From Mytilus galloprovincialis (taxonomy: Eukaryota > Mollusca > Bivalvia > Mytilida > Mytilidae), in contig NC_134839.1 in the NCBI RefSeq assembly GCF_965363235.1, positions 96,243,743-96,307,742 of the forward strand: a stretch of 64,000 bases of DNA, in the 5' to 3' direction. The notes below the pieces were generated by a model. That model was not told the origin of the DNA, ran no database searches, and saw nothing but the letters and a program-made list of their open reading frames with translations. Positions within the stretch are counted from its first letter, which is position 1. Every line of letters starts with the position of its first letter. A program made the translations under genes and the position numbers. This document shows positions 23,430-36,200 of the stretch, in pieces.

Positions 23430-24055
23430 AAAACAGTTGTTGGCATGACACGGGTTATGTTCTTCTCATATATGTTATGATGGTATGATACTAAACCCCT
23501 AACGGGAAGGATTGTGCCTGATGTTCATATGATGAAATCATAATCTTTCAGTCAGTTTAATTGAAGTCTGGAGCTGGAATGTCAGTTAACTGCTAGTAGT
23601 CTGTTGTTATTTATGTATTATTGTCATTTTGTTTATTTTCTTTGGTTACATCTTCTGACATCAGACTCGGATTTCTCTTGAACTGAATTTTAATGTGCGT
23701 ATTGTTATGCGTTTACTTTACTACATTGGTTAGAGGTATAGGGGGAGGGTTGAGATCTCACAAACATGTTTAACCCCGCCGCATTTTTGCGCCTGTCCCA
23801 AGTCAGGAGCCTCTGGCCTTTGTTAGTCTTGTATTATTTTAATTTTAGTTTCTTGTGTACAATTTGGAAATTAGTATGGCGTTCATTATCACTGGACTAG
23901 TATATATTTGTTTAGGGGCCAGCTGAAGGACGCCTCCGGGTGCGGGAATTTCTCGCTACATTGAAGACCTGTTGGTGACCCTCTGCTGTTGTTTTTTATT
24001 TGGTCGGGTTGTTGTCTCTTTGACACATTCCCCATTTCCATTCTCAATTTTATGA
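23430..24055 (+). repeat. R2 interspersed repeat
   Basis: R2 copy in plus orientation, from GGCATGACACGGGTTATGTT to the CACATTCCCCATTTCCATTC end. Its middle carries ACCCCGCCGCATTTTTGCGC and TGTCCCAAGTCAGGAGCC, also found in R1, so R1 and R2 share a module. Confidence 0.7.
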
Positions 24056-24794
24056 GTAGGTTTGTGCAATTTGCATAAGTCATCCGGTTAGTAGAAATTA
24101 GGATTTGCCAAAGGGTTATAATCGGAAAAATTATGTACATTCCCAAGTAATAAATAAAATAGTCGAGCTTTAAAATAACTATTCAAATAGAAGCTGTAAA
24201 TATATACTTTCAACTGGCTTCTTCTATTCACAGTCAATTATTTCAATTCAAAAGCAAACACAAATTCAGCAACAATCTTTTGGTGACCTCTTAGGTTCAT
24301 GTATTGCTTTTCTTTTTTTAAAGATAGCAACTTGTTTGCTTATTGAGTTCAGCCAGCAGAATTGATTTTTGTTTTCGAAAATAATTGCACTTGAATAAAT
24401 CATTTTACTCATGCTAATCCAAATTGAAAGAATATATTCGGGTATACGGGCAATGAAAACAAGTGGACCATAGTCTTGATATGACCCAAGAATGACAATA
24501 AAACTAAAAGCAAACTATGTTTGTTTTTTTTCATAGCTTTTATTCAAATTTAACTTTCACCAACATTTTTGAATTTATTTTAAATTAAACACCAGATTGG
24601 TCAAACGCTCAATGTATCAATCTTTTCTATTACTTCTCAATTTGCAATAATTTTCTGTGTGGTAGTTCCAAAGCGGTATGTATAAAGATCAAATTCCATT
24701 TACAGCAAATCTATAAAAAAGAGAATAAAAAGTAAATTATCATGTTTTGTCGTAAATTACACATTCATATCATACAGCGTCACATCACATAAAC

Positions 24795-25350
24795 ATAGAT
24801 ACATATACGACATATACCATAGCCGTACTCTTTATCAGTTATAGATACATATACCATATAGTCGTACTCTTTATCAGTTATAGATACATATACCATAGCC
24901 GTACTCTTTATCAGTTATAGATACATATACCATAGCCGTACTCTTTATCAGTTATAGATACATATACCATAGCCGTACTCTTTATCAGTTATAGATACAT
25001 ATACCATATAGCCGTACTCTTTATCAGTTATAGATACATATACCATAGCCGTACTCTTTATCAGTTATAGATACATATACCATATAGTCGTACTCTTTAT
25101 CAGTTATAGATACATATACCATATAGTCGTACTCTTTATCAGTTATAGATACATATACCATATAGTCGTACTCTTTATCAGTTATAGATACATATACCAT
25201 ATAGCCGTACTCTTTATCAGTTATAGATACATATACCATAGCCGTACTCTTTATCAGTTATAGATACATATACCATAGCCGTACTCTTTATCAGTTATAG
25301 CTGCTTAAACATAGATACATATACCATAGCCGTACTCTTTATCAGTTATA
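24795..25350. repeat. 37/39-bp minisatellite, about 14 copies
   Basis: Tandem units of ATAGATACATATACCATA, an optional TA, then GCCGTACTC or GTCGTACTC and TTTATCAGTT. Units with the extra TA are 39 bases, a multiple of three. A run of them on the minus strand (25,024-25,239) therefore reads as a repeated 13-residue peptide (VYVSITDKEYDYM). The 37-base units break that frame, so this is length heterogeneity, not a gene. Confidence 0.85.
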
Positions 25351-25763
25351 GCTGCTTATACTTTTCATATAAATATTAATGATAAATTTGGATGACATAT
25401 ATGTGTGGATAATACAGTAATTATATTTATATATTTAATCCTACACAGTAGATTACCGCTAATGAATAATTATAATGCTAAGAAATATGATATAATACCT
25501 AGGATATTCATAATGATGGCTATTCCTGGATTGACTTTATTTAAAAGTTTATGACCTTTGCTCAGAATTAATCCTTAAAGTATGATTCTTTTCAATAAAT
25601 CATATTGTGTAGCAGAAAAAAATACAATATACGCAGGAAGTGATACCATCTTTAGACAATTAACTTCAGATCACTGACTCTATATTTACTACTTTTTATA
25701 TATACAATTAACTTCTGACCACTGACTCCATATTTACTATTTTATGATATATACTTACAAAGC

Positions 25764-26856
25764 TTATCCGAGTGTGTTCAGGGAGTTTCCGGTAGCGTTG
25801 GTGACGTCCAAAAGGAGCAAGAAACCAAACAATGTAAGAAGACAAAAAAATATGTATAAAAAATGTTCAATATGTATTGTCTTCGAAAACAAATTTTCAT
25901 CTATGTTTATCGATATCTATAAAATGATTAACGAATGATAGAAGAATTCTAAAGGCGATGGCTTATTGATAAGTGGCTATTCTTCAATTGAAAGATAAAG
26001 GCAATATTTCACAAAATTTACAAAGATCAACCAACAAAAGCCGCAAGATGACCTCTTAATGTGTTGATGATTTAGGATGTCTATTCCAAAGATGAATAGT
26101 CATGTTCTTTACACCTTCAAGAACACGAGCAACAAGTATGTGTATGTGTCAATCGGTTTAGTATTGTAGGCTATATCTTTGGCCTTGTCGAAGAAGTTTT
26201 TCTGTGGAAATCCAAATTATCCACCACTTGTCCCATCCATTCAATGTAATTGCCTTTGAAATGTTTTATTGTGAACTGTTTTTCGTCATACAAATTGTAC
26301 AAAACATTATTATTTTCTTATATGCACAAGAAACACGATATTTTTTTTTCTCAAAATAAATTTACTCTTAAATGAAACAATTTTTGTAAATAAAGAATGT
26401 TCCTATTTTGTGTGTATATAACATTTATTATTGATTTACTTGTTATAATTATTTAAGTTCAACTTTTCGCAAAATATTATATCGCTGCAATCTCGAATAA
26501 CTTAGGTACGTTTAATGGATAAAGTACCAACGAGTATAATACATATATAGGCAGTGATCGACATGCCATCCCAAGATCTTTCCTATCGACACATGTTGGC
26601 ATGCTACGTGAGATTTAAGAGTGTAACTAGTTAATATTTAAATATGCTTACAGTAGTTAAGAAGTTTGGCTCCTTTGAGTTGAGCTGTGGCAGCGTTTCC
26701 ATAGTTGTACAGTCTTCTCTGTTGTGTGTAGGCATTAAGTTGATTCTGGTAGTAAGCTGGGTATCCTGACTGGTATCCGGATTGGTATCCGTATTGCTGG
26801 GCCATGACGAAAGCAACAAGGCATGGGAGCAGGATCAGGATGATAGACTTGTTCAT
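25764..26856 (-). CDS. Small secreted Tyr/Gly/Gln-rich protein, copy 2 (splice acceptor altered)
   Basis: Paralogue of the 9.1-9.6 kb gene with the same two-exon plan: join 26,652-26,856 and 25,764-25,831, 90 residues if spliced at the homologous site. The signal peptide is nearly identical, then QQYGYQSGYQSGYPAYY, and exon 2 gives the hydrophobic Leu run, NATGNSL and stop. The donor ACT/GTAAGC is good. At the position of copy 1's TTTCAG acceptor this copy has TTACAT (AT in place of AG at 25,832-25,833). No other AG lies close upstream, and none lies in the coding part of exon 2. Retaining the intron would give a 72-residue protein without the hydrophobic tail. The exon 2 frame is otherwise intact, so the change is recent, allelic, or bypassed by a non-AG acceptor. 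The GTAAGT donor directly after the stop is conserved with copy 1. Confidence 0.7.
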
Positions 26857-27401
26857 TTTGACGAGTTTGAGTACTTGTTCTGGCTAAATGTGACACAAAA
26901 AGGTTAAATTAGTTATCAAGTATATTCAATTTACACAAATGGGCTAGACCGTGCTGTACTACAACGGAAAATAAAAGAAATTCTAAAAAGATGCATATTC
27001 ATGGGTAATATTAAACATTCCTCAGTATAGCTGTTACTCGTAAAAAGAAATCGGTGCAATTATATGTGGATTAACTACTATATAAAAACTGCTGATATAT
27101 GCTTGATCGAGAAACTTAACTTAATAATAAATTGCAATTTCGAAAACACAATAAGAGATAATATTTTGTATTTCTCCATAGGTTTAACTGATGTATTTGT
27201 GTCTTTTAGATAAAGCTGATGAACATTGTTGACATTCTTGCTCTTTTTAGAATATAACATTGTCCCATACAAGTACAAAATAGACGTCTCTTTCTTTTGT
27301 ATGAAATTTTATAGTACATATTGATAACACATAAATAATGATAAAAAAATCTATTATACCATAATTTTGTAACTTATTTAACAGCTAATCTACGACCTTA
27401 C

Positions 27402-27459
27402 CCGTGAGATTCTTTCTGAGAATGATCTGCTTTGGTATAGCATATAAGTCGCTTATATA
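27402..27459 (-). promoter_or_regulatory. Promoter and untranslated first exon of copy 2
   Basis: On the minus strand a TATATAA box lies at 27,453-27,459. A start about 30 bases downstream gives a short exon ending CACGG/GTAAGG (exon end 27,402). The acceptor for the coding exon is probably ACATTTAG near 26,886. The layout parallels copy 1. Confidence 0.6.
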
Positions 27460-28584
27460 CCATTTGAATGTTAAATTTTTATAATTATGCATAATCTATC
27501 CGGAAAAGATGTTTTTTTGTATGTTGTTATCTGACATTGCAATTGACCGTTTAGGTATATACGGTCATGTTATATAAAATTACACTATTATGTTATAAGA
27601 TGTCAGCTTTGATAACCAAAAATCAGGAAGTACATATTTACACTGGTCACATATATTTGGTTTTGGTTTCTTCGTAAAGAAAGATTACTTTTTTATTTTA
27701 TTTTTAATTTACTTATTTATAATATCAAGACAATTAGAAGCTTTTTTTTTTTTATGAAAGGCCAACATTTAGAGACATGCAAATAATAAAACAAACTGTA
27801 CATTGTAGTTTAAAACGTTAAAATATTAAAATTCCTGATTTGAAAGAAGTAATAAATAGGTAAAAAAATAAACTCTCAAATATCTTCTTTTTTTAACAAA
27901 TGAACACAAAATAAATTCAAAGTTTATTTTTGTGCGAACATTTTAAACGGGTTAAAAAAACTGGTTTGGAGTTATCATATTATTTATATTCTGTAGTACA
28001 TAATGTAGCACGCAAATTGATAAATCGTTTTAATAAAACTTAGGAGGACTTGACTTGAAAGTCTGCAATTAAAACAAAAGTTTCTCAGTCCATTTTTAAA
28101 GTGGTTTTATTCATAGGAGTTTCAAAGTTCATACTTCAAAAAGAACGGAAAATGCAGACTTCCCGAGCCTGGAGTGACTTATTTATTCACTTCAACATAT
28201 AGTTTTTAAAAAGTTAAACGGATGCCTTTCCAAAAATAGATAATAGTTCAACAAAAGTAGGGAAATTGACAATATAGCATGTTCGATGATTTAATGTTGT
28301 TTTTTCGATTAAAAAAATTCAACAATACATAAACAAGTTTATCCCCTAGGCTTCATGTTTATGTATGTTAGAATTATGTTAATTTTATTAAACAAAAAGA
28401 CTTGTCATATTTATCTGATTTCTTTAAAAAGACATAAAAAAAGGTTTACTAAGGTAATGGTTTCCAACATGTGATTGATTGATTTATTAATTTCTGGTTG
28501 TTTATCGTCCTGTGGCAAATATTTCAAACATGTTCATAACGAGAACACATTAATACAATAGATAACTCCCATAATGGAGTGGTT
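27460..28584. other. Spacer, no gene seen
   Basis: AT-rich DNA upstream of the copy 2 promoter. No coding sequence was recognised until the LINE fragment begins near 28,585. Confidence 0.4.
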
Positions 28585-28667
28585 AGTTCAGCAATATAAA
28601 ACAGTCATGTACATTTGTATCAGAATGGTTTAAAGTCAACAGTGGTCTTAAACAAGGATGTCCATAA
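28585..28667 (+). pseudogene. LINE reverse-transcriptase fragment, upstream half
   Basis: The plus strand translates to a reverse-transcriptase segment ending EWFKVNSGLKQGCP, the conserved block that normally runs straight on into LSP-x-LF. The frame stops at 28,667, exactly where the inverted CAGTCCCAC arm begins. The continuation (LSPTLF) is found on the same strand at 45,967, so the two are the halves of one old LINE split by a 17.3-kb insertion. Confidence 0.7.
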
Positions 28668-29558
28668 AGCCCCAGTCCCACAAGACCATGATCGCACCAC
28701 GCTCACCGCGATCTAAAATAAATTCGGATCGTGGTGAGGTCGCGATATGAGCGGCATGAACATTTTCGTTGCTTTCACGATGCTGCTACGTCCTCATTAT
28801 GCTTCTACAACGACCCCGCTACGATTATACCACGTTCTCACCGCGATTCTTCTGCGACCTCACTACGCTTATCAAGATCTTTCTACGCTCTTCACGTTCT
28901 CACTACGACCATACCATGAGTTATCCGATTGCAACACGATCTTACCACGCTTCTACTGCGATTATAGCACGTTCTTCTATTTCTGATTAATACGTAGATT
29001 TCTCGGAAACAATACAGTCATGCCATTAAAATCTATTAGAAGATTTGGGCGTGGTGGTAGGGAATGTTGTAGAGGCAAAGGGAACTAAGTAACGAATCCT
29101 GATCAAGCAGAGATGTCGGACCGACCAATCCAACCTAAATAACAACCTATTGCTGGTCCATAAAGCTCAAATGACGATATTTTAGTGAACGATAGCAGAG
29201 ATGACACAGATGTGTCAATAGATATAGAAAGATGTGGTATGAGTGCCATTGTGATAACTCTCCATCCAAGTAACAATTTATACATGTAAACAATTATAGG
29301 CCAAGGTACGGCCTTCAACACGGAGCCTAGCTCACACCGAACAGCAAGCTATAAAGGGCCCACAAAATTACTAGTGTAAAACCATTTAAACGGGAAAACC
29401 AATGGTCTAATCTATATAAAAAAGAGAAGCATGGTTGAGCCGTTAGAGCAAATGGATAATTACATACAGACAAACAAAATGTAGGGAGCTTTCAATCTCC
29501 GGCGCAGAGATCACATATCCGTTCCGTTCAATACTACGTAACACTACACTCAATATGA
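28668..29558 (+). repeat. Left inverted arm of the helicase element
   Basis: The word-iterated part is 28,668-28,985 (ACTACGACC, CTACGCTCTTCACGTTC and relatives). It is followed by about 500 bases of other DNA, including an R1 copy, and then by 29,493-29,558, a copy of the helicase gene's 5' sequence. There the translation ILRNTTLNM parallels MLRNTTLNM in the gene. A possible donor GAAG/GTATAA follows at about 29,587. Frames of 62-79 residues at 28,731-28,990 are word by-products. Confidence 0.65.
29195..29425 (-). repeat. R1 repeat inside the left arm
   Basis: Minus-strand R1 copy (GATGTGGTATGAGTGCCATT to GGTCTAATCTATATAAA). A closely similar copy lies at 52,620-52,835. Its presence explains much of the length difference between the two arms of the helicase element. 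Confidence 0.65.
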
Positions 29559-29579
29559 AAAGGGATCATAAGAAGATAA

Positions 29580-30224
29580 AATGAAGGTATAAGTATGTTA
29601 TTACAAGTTTGTTATGAAGCAAATTGTAAGATTATTATTATTTTTTGAATCAGAAGTTTTGAGAAACATCAGTTTGTGCTAAGGATTATTAAATTGATTT
29701 CTGCTATGATTTATTGTTCATTGCTATTTTTAAAAAAATTGGCCAAAATGCATGAAATTATTTTTTTGGGTGCAGGTGAACTGTTATGAGAACTTTTTTT
29801 ATGGTAACAAAAGGATTTTAAGATTACAATTACTTAAACTAAAACAATAAAGTAATATTAATGTATTGAAATGAAAACAAAAATCTTATCATTGGAATTT
29901 TATTTCACTCAAACTATACATAAATAGATTGTTTGTAACCTATTAAATCTGTGCACTGAATGGTTAAAGCATAAATATCTCCAAGAAATGAACTTTTATC
30001 TTTATTTATTTGATATTTAAAAAGTTAATAAAATTTTGAATTGATTGTAGTTTTTTATTACATTGTCTCATAATATTATGATTATATGATGTACTTAAAT
30101 GCTTTGTGTATCACTTGAAAATAGAATAAAATTTGTATATGAAAAAAATATTTTTTTAATCCTATTCAAAAATTTTGAAATTAGGATTGGAATGGTGGTT
30201 GAAGTTTGAAGGGTTATTGCCTAT
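29580..30224. other. AT-rich 3' flank of the helicase gene
   Basis: No coding sequence. Several minus-strand AATAAA signals occur (for example 29,899-29,904 and 30,001-30,006), suitable for ending the helicase transcript. Confidence 0.45.
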
Positions 30225-33200
30225 TTACAATTCTATTCTCAACATCTCACATTCAATACAGGAACATTTTGGTTTACAGTTGTAACAGCAGATATGACCT
30301 TTACATCTGTTTTTTTCAAAGCCACACTGCCGTAGTAGGTATTCGCGAATACAACCCTTTTCCCTACAAAAACCAATAATATCAGGCTTGATATCAACTA
30401 CATTAGCAGCAATATCCCTATTGCTGTAATAAAGGACAGCTTTGGATGCAATCCCTGAACGATCAGCACGCCCAATCTCTTGGACATAATCGGACAGTGA
30501 TCTTGGTGGACGTGCATGGATGACTCTCATAATTGATTGAGAATTAAACTCCATACCAACAACTGATGTGCAAAACACAAGTTTTATCCTTGGGTTTACA
30601 CAAGCCAACTCTTTAATTATATAATTTTTTACACTGTCATCCTGACCACTGCAAAGAACACCGTATACAGATGATTCAAGTGTAGGTTTCTTGAATATGT
30701 GTTTGCAGTAGGCAGCTGCATTGTCTATGTACTGTAATGGCATAAATAACAAAGTAACTGGAAAAGTTTCCCTATTTTCAAACAGATTGTCACAAATTGG
30801 CCTATATATATTTTCATAGGCCTCATAGATATCAAGGGATGCCTCTTTAAGTTTAATCTCCAGGTAAATGTTTTCCCTATCAGGACTTTCCCGAATAACT
30901 TTTGGATTTTTCATCCCTATGGAACTGGTTACTGTCCTCCCTTCCTGTTTTGTGACAGTGGCACTAAGTCCCAATCTTGGTACTCCTGGAAAAAATCCTG
31001 GAAGCTCTTTCAGGTGATCAAAAGCTTTCCGGAATGATTTCCCCCTATTCATTAAAAAAAGTAATGATCATGCATTTTGATAATAACTATTTAATAAATA
31101 AAGTTAAATACACCACCACCAAAGAAAAGGGATATAAGCAATATGAAATTATTTTTTCCAATAAAACTCTGATTTTATTAAATATGATGTTGAAATTTGT
31201 GTTCTGTATTTGTTATATTTTTAGTTAGCTACATGAAATAAATTTCAAAGAAAATCACTGAATCTAATAATCCAAAAATGAATAATATCTATTATATTTT
31301 AAAAACAATACTGGTCACAGATAATTGGAAAAAATGCATTCACAGTGGAATGTTAATAGCTGAAATAATATACATTGTTTGTCCGCAGTTGGAATTGAAC
31401 CAACATACAGCAAAGTGTATTACCCTATAGATACAGACTTCTATATAATGTATGTTGTTAGTAAGGGTGAAATGAAATGTTAATAAAAAATTAAGATAAA
31501 AGCATTAATTACTAAATGTTAACAAAAAGCTTAAAAAAAACAATTAAAAGCTTATACTAGCTGCATTATAGAAGTTCACAGTGAATGAAAACAGGAAATT
31601 AAACCAGAAGCTAAAATGCAGATATGCACTGAAAATAAATTAATAAAAAATTGGTCACTTAAGATCAATTTTACTTATTGTTAAGTTCAATAAATGTTTT
31701 GCTTCATGTTGCAGATAAATTCCATTAGGCCAACTGTAAGGAGTTTTGTTAGAAGTAATAAATATACAAAAACATATACATTACTAGTAAATCTTAACAT
31801 TAGAAATGGAAATACATACCTTGCTTTCTCTTTCATACTTACATTATCTGTTTAAAACATTTCAAACAGTATCAGTAAAATCTGATAGAAATTCATGTCA
31901 AAATGTGAACTTCAAATCAATGGTTAAATCAAATCAATGGTTAAATAAAAAACAAAACAACAAAATATTATTGAGGTTATATAAGAAATATTGATTTTTA
32001 AAATTGGAAAAAATTAAAAATGCAAGACCTTGAGATCAAGTTACAAATTTGATAAGAAAGGTGATAAGCCAGACTTTACTTTCAAAGAAATGGCCAATGC
32101 TTGATAAAATATATAAATTATGTTCATTATTAACCAATATACGGGGTAACGCACAACCAGGACAAAATCTTAAAGAATTACAATAAAATTGTTTTATAAA
32201 GTGTAATAGATGTCCATTAAGTTCACTTAAAAAGTATGGATTGTTATCAGTATTTATTCATATATTCAATACATTTTGCTATTGTCCAACAGAAAAAAGT
32301 TGTAAAACTGAATCTGAAATTAAAATACAAAGAAAGCTGTAACGTACCAATCTGCAACTTTATGACATTCGTCAATAAAAATTGCTTTCACTGAAGATTT
32401 GAAACTACAAGATAAGATAAGATAAGATATTTTTATTTCCAATTATGGGCCCCAAAGGGCATAAACATTACAACATCAATAATTTTTTTATAATACAATA
32501 CAAACAATGAGATAAATAAAAAAAAAAAAAGTTAAACGAGAACTATTTAAGTTCTTAAAGAATACGTAGATAAAGAATCTATAGTATGTTGGTTTTTTTT
32601 AATACTAATGCATTTTATTACAAGTGTGGTTGATATAGATAACAAACAAGCAGCCCAAAAAGAAAAAAAAAAAAAAAAAGAAAAATAGATATCCACATAT
32701 GTATAGTACACAAAAAGTTGGATCAATTAAATATATAATAATTAGCCAAAAAGAAAGTAGAAATTAAACATGTCCATGACTCATCCTGTGTCAGCAGCAA
32801 ATAGGAAAGCATTATGGTTTCCTAAAGGCAGCTGACACCAGGGGACGATACCTTATGGGCCATAGGCATGTAAAATGTGTGTAAATGTCTCTTTCCTACC
32901 TGTATCAAAAGCAAACAAGGAAGCATCATAGGTAACTTGAATGCAGTTGATACCAGGGGACGATGCCTCAAGGATATAAGAGAACATTTGAATAAATAAT
33001 ATATCTTAACAATTATTTTTTTTTTTTTTAATCGGCTAGTATGTTTGTGATATTCAGATGAATATAATTTTCTATGTCCAATCAAATGTATATACACACA
33101 TAGATTTCCTTTAACTAATCTTCACTAAGGAAGATGTTTGTATATAAAATTACATATTATTTTAAGTAACTCAACATTTTCTACACTAAATAACCAGATA

Positions 33201-36200
33201 ATTTTGCTTTGACTGTTCATATGATTAAAATAAGAATTATATTGTGCAATACTAGCTAACATACAATTTCTATCATCCTCAAATTTGTTACAATCAAATA
33301 GAAAATGAGCCTCATCTTCGACAGTATTGGAAGAACATTTATTACATATTCTGTTAATTCGGGGAATACCCTGATATCTACCTAATTCTATTTGTAATCT
33401 ATGAGAAGATACACGTAATTTAGTAAAACTTCTTCTAAGTTCAAAATTCTTGATCAATGTTAGATATTTTTCAAAACCAAAATTTGTTTTATATAAAAGG
33501 TAGGTTTTCAGTTTACTGTCTGAAAATTTATCTATTTGTTTTTTCCAACAGCTAATAAACAATATTGATAGCTTGGTTTGTATATATTTCTTAAATTTGT
33601 ATAAGGATTCTCAAAATGGAGCACTTATGGCATTTGTATAGTCAATACCAAGTATTTTAAAAACAACATTTATTGAACCATACCATGATGTTATATTCAT
33701 GTGATGTAGTGTCTTTGATTGTGTATATGCCTCTTTTAATAGAGGAAAATTATTACCTAAATTCTCTAATCTATACCAGTACAATAACATTCCTTTTATA
33801 ATATTAAAATATATTGGAAATCTTCCAAGTTCAGATAACACTGCAGCATTTGTTGTTTTCTTGTGTACCCCAAGTATAAATTTACAAAATTTTATATGAA
33901 GTTTCTCACAGGGTAAACCTGAATATAATTTTTCAAAAGATATATCTTCCTTCTTACATTTAGAGGAAAGAGAATTAAACATCCCCCATATTTCGCTACC
34001 ATATAATAAAATAGGTTTTACAGTGTGGTCAAAAACATGAATACTTGTTTTTACATCAGGATTAAGTGATAAAAGATCTTTCCTTAATTTGAAATGAGCT
34101 TTCAGGGATTTTTTGTATAGTTCATTTTGAGCATAACTGAATGAACCAGATGAGCTTAAATATAAACCTAGGTATTTGTATTTTGAAACACATTCCAGAT
34201 TTATATTCTGAAATGTGAATATCTGTTTTACATGTCTGCCTGCCTTGTTGAAAATCAGCACCTTTGTCTTATTAGTATTCACATTGAGACACCAATCTTT
34301 GCAAAATTTATCAAGCATTCCCAGCTTTTCTCGTAGTCCTTCAGCTGATGTAGATAATAAAACAATATCATCAGCATACATTAAACAATGTAGATCTTTG
34401 TCATTGACATTAACTGGGTCTCTAGTATCTGACAAATATCTGGGCAAATCATTTATGAATATCTTGAATAAATTCGGACTGAGGTTGTCACCTTGTTTGA
34501 CTCCAATATCTAATGGGAAAAAATCACTTACTTGATTTTGAATTTTGACACATGATTTGCTAATTTCATACATACTATTAATAATGTTATAAAAATAAGA
34601 CCCAGCCCCAATATCTAGTAGTTTAATCTTGATCCCTGTATGTATAACAGTATCAAAAGCCTTCTGAAAATCAACAAAACAGGCAAACAGTCTACCTTCT
34701 TTTGAATTACAGTATTTGTTAATAAGACAGTTTAAAATAAACATATGATCTGCAGTTCTAGCTTTCCTTGTGAATCCAATTTGACTATCATGTATAATAT
34801 TATGTTCCTGAAGAAATTTGTCCAGTCTTAGACTTAATATTCTATTAAAAAGCTTTCCAATTGCACTTGTTATTGTTATTCCTCTATAATTGTTAGGGTC
34901 ACTTGTATCGTTGCTTTTAAAAATTGGTGTAATATAACCTTCAGCCCAAGATGTTGGGTATATACCTGAAGACAGACAAGTATTAAACATCTGTTGAAAA
35001 CTTTTTAAAAGGAAAGTCTGTCCATTCTTTATCATATTATTACTAATGTTATCCAAGCCTGATGATTTATTGCATTTTAAGTGTGAAATGGCTTTGGATA
35101 TTTCAGACTCAGTGATAAAGGAGTCCAACTCGTTGAAACATTTTGAGTTTTCTAACTGTTTCAGTTTTTCACATAGCTCTGTATATCTACTTTGAAATTC
35201 ACCTTTCAGTTGTGACAACTTTTGGAAATGTGATATCAAAGTTGATGGTTGTACTCCACATTTTTTTTTAGTTTCATTTTTTTCCTGTAGTTCATTAATT
35301 AAGTTCCAATACAGTTTTGGATTCTCTTCGTGCAAGGAGTCCAGTTGACTAATCAATGATTGTTTGTATTGTTTGTATTTATATTTCCTTAGTTTGGAGT
35401 ATTCACGATTCAGTTTATAAAAGTGATTTTTGATAATTGGATCATATGGAAATCTTGAATAAATTTTTCCATAATTAAGCAAGTTAGTTCGAGCTTGTTG
35501 TAAACTTGCGTCAAACCACTTTTTGTTTTTTTGTTTGTTTGTGTGTTTTTTTAAAGGTCGTTTAAGTGATAGATTTGCTGCTGATAAAAAGATGTTTGAA
35601 AATTTTGATGATGCGTCATCTACTGATGTCTGAGTAAATTGAATTGTGCTGTTGTTGAATTCTAGTATGTAGTTTTGTAGTGTATCTGAAGAAAGTGTTT
35701 CTTGAAATTTTATTGCTGAACAGTCAGTCCAGATATAATTAGGTGTCATATTTTTCAACTGGATTGGAATATCATTTTCTCCAGGAACACAATATTTTGC
35801 AGATAATTCCCACTCAAGTTTACAATGACAATCAGATAATGTGGGAATAAATCTGGATACTTTAAAATACAGTACATTTTCAAGAATTTCTTCCGACACA
35901 GCAACATAATCAACCACACTTGCACCATTGGGGGTATAGCAAGTAAAATTACCAAATGTATCACCAAGAACTCTGCCATTTAAAATTCTTATTTGTTTAC
36001 TAATGCAAAAATCCAAAACTTCTTTGCCTCTTTGATCAATTTTTTGGTCTCGACTTTTTCTTGTCATAATGTTTTTGTCAGTAGGGTATGTATCAAAAAT
36101 TGGAGTAAATTTTGAATCATCGTTTACTATAAAGTCATTTTCAGAGCCTATTCTGGCATTAAAATCTCCACATAACAAAATTTCACCCATTTTTTTATAC

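Noticed and set aside
24795-25350. CRISPR-like array
   Set aside because: Units are directly contiguous with no spacers in a eukaryotic context; this is a minisatellite. The same applies to 7,083-7,318 and 4,653-4,792.
32348-32390. Shorter version of the DECH exon starting after CTTCAG at 32,391
   Set aside because: Its phase does not match the two leftover bases of the preceding exon; the acceptor CTTGTAG at 32,405 restores the frame.
34215-34535. Plus-strand frame of 106 residues within LINE ORF2, and similar ones at 30,977, 36,406 and 37,230
   Set aside because: Antisense shadows of well-supported minus-strand coding sequence.
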